Shown: one piece after another, positions 5,544 to 10,691 of the stretch
How positions within the stretch are numbered: position 1 is the stretch's first letter
How the letters are laid out: every line of letters starts with the position of its first letter
Assembly: GCA_035304285.1 (NCBI GenBank)
Contig: DATGQI010000236.1
Span: forward strand, 1-10,691
Length of the DNA: 10,691 nucleotides
From: IDS-8 sp035304285
GTDB lineage: Bacteria; Pseudomonadota; Gammaproteobacteria; Steroidobacterales; Woeseiaceae
Direction: 5' to 3'
Position numbers and translations under genes: made by a program
Notes under the pieces: generated by a model
What the model saw: the letters and a program-made list of their open reading frames with translations, nothing else
What the model was told of the DNA's origin: nothing
The model's database searches: none

Positions 5544-7622
5544 TTGAAAACACTGTGCTTTGCAGCACTTGCTGCTCTCATGCCTCTGTCAGCGTTGTCC
5601 GCTGCAGAAGATTCCCGCGACGATCGGGCGATGCCCGAAGAGATCGTCGTACTTGGCCGGTCGGTCGCCACTACATCGACTCGCGTGGAAGTCGACCGGG
5701 AAATGCTGGTCGATACGGCGCGCGTCCTGAAAGACATTCCCGGTGCGAACGTCAATGCTAACGGTCTGATCACAGGCATCGCGCAATACCGGGGGATGTA
5801 TGGCGATCGGGTTGCGGTGGATATCGATGACGCCGGCATCATCGGTGGCGGGCCAAACGCGATGGATACACCGCTGTCCTACCTGTCGCCGATGATTACC
5901 GGGGAACTAGTGGTGGAACGCGGCATTGCAAGCGTATCGCGCGCACCGGAATCCATCGGCGGCTACATCGGCACTCGCTTGGCACGCGGTGCTTTCGGCG
6001 ACGAGGATTTCGGCATCGCCGGAACCCTCGGCACGCGTTATTCCAGCAATGGGAACGTCAGCACTTCTATCGGAAGGATGACACTTGCCAACCAGGCCCA
6101 CCGCGCAACACTGCTGACGGAGGTCGATGATGGGAACACGATCGACACGCCGCACGGTGAGATGCGGCCTTCCGGCCTGCACAGGGAGCGGTACGACCTG
6201 AGCTATGGCTACAGGTCAGCGAATACGGACTTGCTGCTATACGCCGGACGCCTGGATACGGACGACGCCGGCACACCCGCACTGCCCATGGATATTCGCT
6301 ATATAAAAGCGGATATCTTCGGCGCCCAGTGGACGCGAGAGCTGAACCAGGCACTCAGGATCGAAACCCGTTTCACGTACAACGACGTCGCTCACCTCAT
6401 GGACAACTTTGGCTTGCGCGAGGCACCGACGGCGATGCGGCAACGGCAGAACCTGGCCAACGGGTCGGGCTCGCAGTTCAGCCTTGCATTGGTCATGAAC
6501 CTGGATGCGGCAGATTTGCGAATAGGCGTTGACGGCATACTGGCTGAGCACGACTCCGTTATCACGAACCCGAATATGGCCATGTTCCGTGTCAACAATT
6601 TCAACTCGATCAAGCGCGATGTTCTCGGTGCCTATTTTGAGGCGAGCGTACCTCGCGGCGACTCCCGCTTCGAACTAGGTCTGCGCTACAAGGAAGTCTC
6701 GACAGATGCTGGCCAGGTTATCGCCATGGGTATGCCCGCAGCCATGCAAACCCCTGTGGGGTTACTCGCCGATGCGTTCAACAACAGTGACCGAGGTCAT
6801 GAACATGGCAGTGTTGATGCCGTCTTCAAGTATCTCTATCGCAGTTCCGAGCATACAGAATGGAGCTTCGAGCTGGGTTCGAAGTCGCGAGCGCCGTCTT
6901 ACCAGGAGCTGTACCTGTGGTTGCCCCTGGAGGCGACAGGCGGACTCGCAGACGGCCGCACTTATATCGGCGGTATCAACCTGGAACCCGAGCGCTCCAA
7001 CGAAATCGTCGTGGGATTCAGTCACGATGCGGGCCGCTTCAGTGTGTCGCCCCAATTCTTCTACCGCAGCGTCGATGACTACATCCAGGGCGTGCCTTCC
7101 AGCAATACGATTGCGAACATGGTATCCACCATGATGAGTGGCGAGTTGCCGCTCGCTTTCGCGAACGTCGACGCGAAACTATGGGGTGGTGATATGGCCT
7201 GGCAGTACACGCTGGCCGATCGCTGGTCGCTCGACGGTATTCTCAGCTACGTGCGCGGGGAGCGCCGCGATACGAGTGACAACCTGTACCGCCTGGCGCC
7301 CCTGAACGGCAGCATCGGGCTGACGTACAGTGCCGGCTCATGGTGGGTGAAACCGGAACTGGTTGCTTACGCGAAGCAGGATCGCGTATCTCTGTATAAC
7401 AGCGAACAGGCGACACCGGGTTATGAAGTCGTGAACATCGCATTTGCCTGGGAGGCCGGCGACTCGCTCCGTCTCGAAGCACGGCTCGACAACCTCCTCG
7501 ATGAGACCTACCAGGACCACCTGGTTGGTATCAATCGTGCCGCCGGTTCCGATATACCAGTCGGTGAACGGCTCTATGGCGCCGGGCGCACGGTCACTGT
7601 GGGTGTCATCGCCAGCTTTTAG
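5544..7622 (+). CDS. TonB-dependent outer-membrane receptor, OprC-like (copper)
   Basis: This 692-residue receptor starts at TTG 5544, with AGGAG at 5532-5536 (7-base spacing). Residues 1-21 form a Sec signal peptide ending ALSA. The TonB box EEIVVLG (32-38) is followed by a plug domain (about 45-150) and a long beta barrel ending in Phe692, as outer-membrane insertion requires. The plug segment GGPNAMDTPLSYLSP (102-116), TPALPMDIRY (244-253) and HLMDNFGLR (284-292) are hallmarks of the OprC/NosA copper receptor family. OprC binds copper through a CxxxM motif in the plug and an HxM motif in the barrel. Here HxM (His284, Met286) and Met107 are kept, but the Cys position is Gly103. Met-rich patches near 394-402 and 529-533 could be external metal-binding loops. 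It follows the His-rich DUF2946-type gene. Copper import is inferred from family and context. Confidence 0.88.
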   Translation: MKTLCFAALAALMPLSALSAAEDSRDDRAMPEEIVVLGRSVATTSTRVEVDREMLVDTARVLKDIPGANVNANGLITGIAQYRGMYGDRVAVDIDDAGIIGGGPNAMDTPLSYLSPMITGELVVERGIASVSRAPESIGGYIGTRLARGAFGDEDFGIAGTLGTRYSSNGNVSTSIGRMTLANQAHRATLLTEVDDGNTIDTPHGEMRPSGLHRERYDLSYGYRSANTDLLLYAGRLDTDDAGTPALPMDIRYIKADIFGAQWTRELNQALRIETRFTYNDVAHLMDNFGLREAPTAMRQRQNLANGSGSQFSLALVMNLDAADLRIGVDGILAEHDSVITNPNMAMFRVNNFNSIKRDVLGAYFEASVPRGDSRFELGLRYKEVSTDAGQVIAMGMPAAMQTPVGLLADAFNNSDRGHEHGSVDAVFKYLYRSSEHTEWSFELGSKSRAPSYQELYLWLPLEATGGLADGRTYIGGINLEPERSNEIVVGFSHDAGRFSVSPQFFYRSVDDYIQGVPSSNTIANMVSTMMSGELPLAFANVDAKLWGGDMAWQYTLADRWSLDGILSYVRGERRDTSDNLYRLAPLNGSIGLTYSAGSWWVKPELVAYAKQDRVSLYNSEQATPGYEVVNIAFAWEAGDSLRLEARLDNLLDETYQDHLVGINRAAGSDIPVGERLYGAGRTVTVGVIASF

Positions 7623-7692
7623 CGTACTGGAAACGCCAGTTAGGCCACAATGGCCAAACCGAACCTCACCTCAAGCCCTGAATCCCTTGTCC

Positions 7693-8328
7693 ATGCCCAC
7701 CACACTCCTCATCCCCGTCCGCGGCCCCCGTCTCATCCAGCGCTTCGTCAACCTTATCCTCGGACTGATCCTGTTCGGGGCAGGGATCGGGCTGATGCTG
7801 CAGTCAAGATTAGGTGTGCCGCCCTGGGACGTGCTTCATCAGGGCCTGGTTCACCAGTTCGGTCTCACGATCGGCATCTGGTCGATCATCACTTCGATAG
7901 TCGTACTGATCGCATGGGTGCCGCTCCGCGAGCCGTACGGCGTCGGCACACTGCTCAACGCTGTCATCATCGGCATCTCGATCGACCTGTCGGCCCTCAT
8001 GATTCCCGAGCCGGAAGCGATGGTCTGGCGCATCGTGTTAATGGCGAGCGGGATCCTGATCATCGGGTTCGGTTCCGGTCTGTACATTGGTGCCCATCTC
8101 GGACCGGGACCGCGTGACGGCCTCATGACCGGCATCGCCAGGCGAGGACCATCGATCCGTCTCACCCGAACAGTGCTCGAGATCACTGTGCTGGCAATCG
8201 GCTGGATGCTGGGCGGCACCTTCGGAATCGGCACGGTTGCGTTCGCGATCCTCGTGGGGCCGATCGTGCAGTTCTTTCTCCCTCGACTCCACATGGATCT
8301 TGCAGAAGCGGCGGCCCGGGCTCGCTGA
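7693..8328 (+). CDS. YczE/YyaS/YitT family membrane protein
   Basis: This 211-residue protein has five or six membrane segments, near residues 15-36, 57-77, 84-104, 111-131, 159-177 and 178-196. Two related glycine/proline motifs, LGVPPWDVLHQGL (40-52) and LGPGPRDGLM (136-145), show the internal pseudo-repeat of the YczE/YitT families, and GGTFGIGTVAFAILVGP (174-190) is also typical. The family consists of inner-membrane proteins without a settled biochemical role. I start it at ATG 7693, where the family N-terminus begins. The frame runs back to 7444, but only inside the receptor gene. No Shine-Dalgarno sequence is visible before 7693, and TTG 7687 is an alternative. It lies 70 bases after the receptor on the same strand and may be co-transcribed, though it is not a known copper gene. 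Confidence 0.82.
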   Translation: MPTTLLIPVRGPRLIQRFVNLILGLILFGAGIGLMLQSRLGVPPWDVLHQGLVHQFGLTIGIWSIITSIVVLIAWVPLREPYGVGTLLNAVIIGISIDLSALMIPEPEAMVWRIVLMASGILIIGFGSGLYIGAHLGPGPRDGLMTGIARRGPSIRLTRTVLEITVLAIGWMLGGTFGIGTVAFAILVGPIVQFFLPRLHMDLAEAAARAR

Positions 8329-8513
8329 AACGACATGCGTCATCAGGCGCTAGCCTCGGCCGACTCACCGAGACGGTGGCTTCAGCGAAGTCCTGGTTGG
8401 GTGGGCCTGCTCGACCGCGGAATCCCTGGCACTGATCGAGGCAGAGCTTTGTAGCTCGCCGTACCCCTGTGTCATGACAGACGACGAGGATCAGCCAATT
8501 TTCGACCGCCACG

Positions 8514-8540
8514 TGTCGATAAGCTCAGCTCTGCTCCGAC
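8514..8540 (+). promoter_or_regulatory. Predicted ECF42-type promoter of the VOC gene
   Basis: TGTCGA (8514-8519), a 17-base spacer, then CGAC (8537-8540). This equals the ECF42 target signature as I recall it (TGTCGA at -35, CG[A/T]C at -10), with the same spacing as the two promoters at 10449-10505. Transcription would start near 8546-8548, leaving a leader of about 112 bases before the TTG at 8659. An extended -10-like TGGTATACA at 8546-8554 overlaps the predicted start and might be a second, housekeeping promoter. The rest of 8329-8513 shows only a weak CTCGG/CCGAG hairpin (8355-8372) without a T-run. Confidence 0.65.
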
Positions 8541-8658
8541 TACATTGGTATACAGGTCAGGGACGCCAGACCGGACTATGCCGAACGCGGATCGTCGCGG
8601 GCCGGATCTGCAATCCGTGAACTTTCCATGCCCGCAGCCAAACCGAGAGGAGAGCAAG

Positions 8659-9150
8659 TTGAACAAGAACACCATCTGCCTGTGGTACGACGATGACGCA
8701 GAAGGGGCAGCGCGCTTTTATGCCCAGACCTTCCCCGACAGCAAAGTCGGTGCGGTGCACCGCGCGCCCTCCGACTTCCCGGGCGGCAAGGCAGGCGACG
8801 TACTGACGGTCGACTTCACGGTGTGCGGCGTGCCGTGCATTGGCCTGAACGGCGGGGACACCTTCAAGCACAGTGAGGCATTCTCGTTCCAGATCGCCAC
8901 CGAAGACCAGGAGGAAACCGACCGCTATTGGAACGCGATCGTCGGCAACGGCGGCACGGAGAGTGCGTGCGGCTGGTGCAAGGACAAGTGGGGCCTGTCG
9001 TGGCAGATCACCCCCCGCGTCCTGACCGAAGCGATGGCCGAGGGCGGCGACGTGGCGAAGCGCGCGTTCGAGGCGATGCTGGAGATGCGGAAGATCGACG
9101 TCGCGAGGATCGAGGCGGCGGTGCGCGGAGCAGGGGGCCAGCAGGATTAG
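8659..9150 (+). CDS. PhnB-like VOC superfamily protein (3-demethylubiquinone-9 methyltransferase-like fold)
   Basis: This 163-residue protein starts at TTG 8659, with AGGAG at 8648-8652 (6-base spacing). This start fits the usual N-terminus (NKNTICLWYDDDAEGAARFY), while upstream starts (TTG 8545, ATG 8578) add an unrelated leader and 8545 lies at or before the predicted transcription start. Two betaalphabetabetabeta halves of the glyoxalase/VOC fold are visible. The first ends near residues 55-65 (VPCIGLNGG), and the second carries the hallmark CGWCKDKWGLSWQITPRVL (104-122) and an MLEMRKIDVARIEAA helix (140-154). The family is called PhnB or 3-demethylubiquinone-9 3-methyltransferase in databases, but most members have no proven activity. 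Such proteins are common companions of ECF42 sigma factors and YCII proteins. The gene converges on the sigma gene with 51 bases between them and carries its own ECF42-type promoter. Confidence 0.9.
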   Translation: MNKNTICLWYDDDAEGAARFYAQTFPDSKVGAVHRAPSDFPGGKAGDVLTVDFTVCGVPCIGLNGGDTFKHSEAFSFQIATEDQEETDRYWNAIVGNGGTESACGWCKDKWGLSWQITPRVLTEAMAEGGDVAKRAFEAMLEMRKIDVARIEAAVRGAGGQQD

Positions 9151-9201
9151 TGCAGGCGGGTCATCCGTCACCTGTCACCGGGGCAATTGCAGACGCGATG
9201 C

Positions 9202-10437
9202 TCAACTCGCCGTAAGCCGGTCCAGTTCGCGCCGGATCAGCCTCGCTTCCGCAACGGAGTTCGCGAGGGCGATGGCACGGGTCAGCGCGAGGCGCGCTTC
9301 GTCGCGCCTTCCCAGTTCCCTTAGCAGGGTGCCGCGCAAACCGTGGAAATAGAAGTAGGCATCCAGTTCGCTCTTCAACGGATCGACCATTTCCAGTGCG
9401 GCCCCGGCGCCCCGCAGCTTCCAGACCGCCACGGCGCGGTTGAGCGTTACCACGGGTGACGCCTCGAGCGACTCGAGCACCCGGTACAGGGAGTCGATCT
9501 CTTTCCATGGCGTATCTGCCGGTCCTGTCGCGCGCGCATGCAGTGCCGAAATGGCCGCCTGGAGCTGGTAAGGCCCCGGGTCACGAAAGACGGCGGCCCT
9601 GGCCAGCAACTGCCGTCCTTCGTCGATGAGCGGCCAGCTCCAGAGACTTCGATCCTGCTCCTCGAGCAGGACGATCTCGCCGTTCGCGTCGAAGCGTGCA
9701 GGCGAGCGTGATTGCTGGAACAGCATCAGGGCCAGCAGCCCAAGGACCTCGGGATCGTTCGGGAAAAGACCAGCGAGCAGCCGCCCCAGGCGAATGGCTT
9801 CGTCGGCGACCGGTTCGCGTACCAAAGCGGTGTCGGGAGTGGCGCCGTAACCCTCATTGAAAACGAGATAGATCATCGTCGATACGGCCGCGAGTCGCGA
9901 ACGTCGCTCGGCCGCGCTCGGCGTGTCGAATTCCAAACCGGCCTTTGCGATCGTCCGCTTGGCGCGGGTGATACGCTGCTCCATCGCGGCAGGAGACACC
10001 AGGAATGCCCTCGCGATCTGCTCGACGGTGAGCCCGGACACGATCCGAAGGGCGAGGGCGATCTGCCGCGTCGCAGGCAGGCTCGGGTGCCCGCACACGA
10101 ACAAGAGACGCAGGATGTCGTCGCCATAGCGGCTCTCGTCGAGGCGTTCCGGATCGATGTCGTCGCGGGAGTCCACCAGGGCATCGGGCTCGGGCAAGGG
10201 CTCGACTCCACGCTGGCGCCGCCGGCCGTCCACGCCCGCATTGCGGCCGACCAGCACCAGCCACGCCGTAGGGTCCCTGGGCGGACCCTTGAGCGGCCAG
10301 CTCTTCAGGGCCTTAAGGCAAGCTTCCTGGAAGGCTTCCTCCGCCGTGTCCAGGTCGCGGAAGTATCGCAACAGGGCTGCCATGGCCTTCGGCCGGGCCC
10401 CCAGGATCGCCAGGTCTATGTACGCGGGATCGTGCAT
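9202..10437 (-). CDS. ECF42-type RNA polymerase sigma factor with C-terminal extension (DUF6596)
   Basis: This is a 411-residue protein, about twice the length of an ordinary ECF sigma factor but normal for the ECF42 group. Region 2 spans about residues 18-76, with LLRYFRDLDTAEEAFQEAC (22-40) and the region 2.4-like PTAWLVLVGRNAGVDGRRR (56-74). Region 4, with its helix-turn-helix, is LRIVSGLTVEQIARAFLVS (130-148) followed by AAMEQRITRAKRTI (150-163). From residue 185 comes the extension: YLVFNEGYGAT (190-200), a DUF6596 domain, and TPR-like helices to the end (LNRAVAV 332-338; the last helices near 360-408). In this group there is usually no separate anti-sigma factor, and the extension is thought to control activity. 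Start ATG 10435-10437 agrees with the family N-terminus. It is divergent from the YCII gene and has a predicted self-recognised promoter. Confidence 0.93.
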   Translation of the reverse strand: MHDPAYIDLAILGARPKAMAALLRYFRDLDTAEEAFQEACLKALKSWPLKGPPRDPTAWLVLVGRNAGVDGRRRQRGVEPLPEPDALVDSRDDIDPERLDESRYGDDILRLLFVCGHPSLPATRQIALALRIVSGLTVEQIARAFLVSPAAMEQRITRAKRTIAKAGLEFDTPSAAERRSRLAAVSTMIYLVFNEGYGATPDTALVREPVADEAIRLGRLLAGLFPNDPEVLGLLALMLFQQSRSPARFDANGEIVLLEEQDRSLWSWPLIDEGRQLLARAAVFRDPGPYQLQAAISALHARATGPADTPWKEIDSLYRVLESLEASPVVTLNRAVAVWKLRGAGAALEMVDPLKSELDAYFYFHGLRGTLLRELGRRDEARLALTRAIALANSVAEARLIRRELDRLTAS

Positions 10438-10448
10438 CTGCTCTCGAG

Positions 10449-10475
10449 GACGTTGGGTTAATCTCCCGACCGACA
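10449..10475 (-). promoter_or_regulatory. Predicted ECF42-type promoter of the sigma gene (autoregulation)
   Basis: Read on the minus strand: TGTCGG (10475 to 10470), 17 bases, then CGTC (10452 to 10449). It has the same architecture as the VOC-gene promoter, with one change from TGTCGA. Transcription would start near 10443-10441, only about 4-6 bases before the ATG at 10437. No good ribosome binding site is present, so the message may be nearly leaderless. Confidence 0.6.
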
Positions 10476-10484
10476 GAATGTCGG
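10470..10484. repeat. Palindrome formed by two back-to-back -35 elements
   Basis: CCGACA-GAA-TGTCGG is a perfect 6-bp inverted repeat with a 3-base centre (axis at 10477). It consists of the -35 elements of the divergent sigma and YCII promoters. The symmetry continues outward to the -10 elements at 10449-10452 and 10502-10505: tcgaggacg (10444-10452) mirrors cgtccttga (10502-10510) with one mismatch in nine. Confidence 0.75.
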
Positions 10485-10505
10485 CACAAGCACCCTTCGA
10501 GCGTC
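10479..10505 (+). promoter_or_regulatory. Predicted ECF42-type promoter of the YCII gene
   Basis: TGTCGG (10479-10484), 17 bases, then CGTC (10502-10505). The transcription start is expected near 10511-10513, giving a leader of about 30 bases that contains the AGGAG ribosome binding site of the YCII gene. This is the mirror image of the sigma-gene promoter. Confidence 0.62.
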
Positions 10506-10542
10506 CTTGAAGCCGGAATACACCTCAAACAGGAGATGCGCA

Positions 10543-10691
10543 ATGAAAGTCATGGTTTTCGGCAAGGCAACCCGGGAGACGGAGTCGGGCGTTCCGCCAA
10601 AGCCTGAGGAGATGGAAGCGATGGGGAACTATGTCGCAGCGCTCATGGCAGCCGGCATCATCAAGGAACCTGTCTTCGGCGGGCTCAAGCC
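10543..10691 (+). CDS. YCII-related (DGPF-domain) protein, partial
   Basis: Reading begins at ATG 10543, with AGGAG at 10531-10535 (7-base spacing), and runs off the end of the window after 49 codons. The visible part starts MKVMVFGKATRETESG, then PKPEEMEAMGNYVAALMAAG and IIKEPVFGGLK. This matches the N-terminal half of YCII/DGPF-domain proteins (PF03795), which begin with MKYM-x-x-KA-x-x-x-x-E and a helix ending in AG. These small cytoplasmic proteins with a dimeric alpha-beta barrel are the signature neighbours of ECF42 sigma factors. Their reaction is unknown; YciI-like members keep a conserved His-Asp pair, which cannot be judged here. It is divergent from the sigma gene with a shared 105-base promoter region. 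Confidence 0.88.
   Translation, partial: MKVMVFGKATRETESGVPPKPEEMEAMGNYVAALMAAGIIKEPVFGGLK

Noticed and set aside
7626..7655. Terminator candidates after the receptor (ACTGG/CCAGT at 7626-7640 and GGCC/GGCC at 7643-7655)
   Set aside because: The stems are only 4-5 bp and no T-run follows, so read-through into the YczE-like gene is just as likely.
7444..7692. Upstream extension of the YczE-like frame into the receptor gene
   Set aside because: The sequence there is a shadow of the receptor coding frame, and the family N-terminus starts at about 7693.
9712..10461. 249-codon plus-strand open frame antisense to the sigma factor
   Set aside because: Shadow frame. The minus strand encodes an unmistakable ECF sigma factor over the same bases.

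Overview
The window (10,691 bases, GC-rich) looks like a chromosomal segment of a Gram-negative bacterium. A TonB-dependent outer-membrane receptor, a lipoprotein-type hydrolase with a lipobox, and AGGAG-type ribosome binding sites point to Proteobacteria. I lean towards an environmental gammaproteobacterium, but this is an inference from gene style, not a taxonomic proof. I see no rRNA, tRNA, CRISPR array, insertion sequence or phage gene.

Layout. 1-102: the last codons of a flavin-dependent oxidoreductase (+). 218-919: a DUF6498-like membrane protein (-). 1265-1669: a DUF3597 protein (+). 1670-2077: no convincing gene. 2078-3820: a lipoprotein amidohydrolase of the YtcJ / amidohydrolase-3 type (-). 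3997-4309: a gene-free stretch holding what looks like a frameshifted remnant of a proton-conducting antiporter (complex I subunit-like) gene (-). 4310-4579: a GlsB/YeaQ/YmgE membrane protein with a GTG start (-). 5069-7622: a probable copper operon (+), with a His-rich DUF2946-type protein followed by an OprC-like TonB-dependent receptor, then a YczE/YitT-type membrane protein at 7693-8328. 8659-9150: a PhnB-like VOC protein (+). 9202-10437: an ECF42-type sigma factor with a long C-terminal extension (-). 10543-10691: the start of a YCII/DGPF-domain protein (+, runs off the window).

The most informative part is the right end. Three promoters with the same architecture can be read by eye: TGTCG[A/G], exactly 17 bases, then CG[A/T]C. 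One lies upstream of the VOC gene. The other two lie back to back in the 105-base gap between the sigma gene and the YCII gene, where their -35 elements form a palindrome separated by only 3 bases. This matches the ECF42 promoter signature as I remember it (TGTCGA / CG[A/T]C). It makes the sigma gene, the YCII gene and the VOC gene a self-contained, autoregulated regulon, with a symmetric divergent promoter that probably cannot fire in both directions at once.

The copper operon is also notable. The receptor keeps the HxM pair and the plug methionine expected for OprC-type copper binding but has Gly where OprC has its Cys. The DUF2946-type gene appears to be transcribed from a promoter whose start site nearly coincides with its ATG (leaderless).
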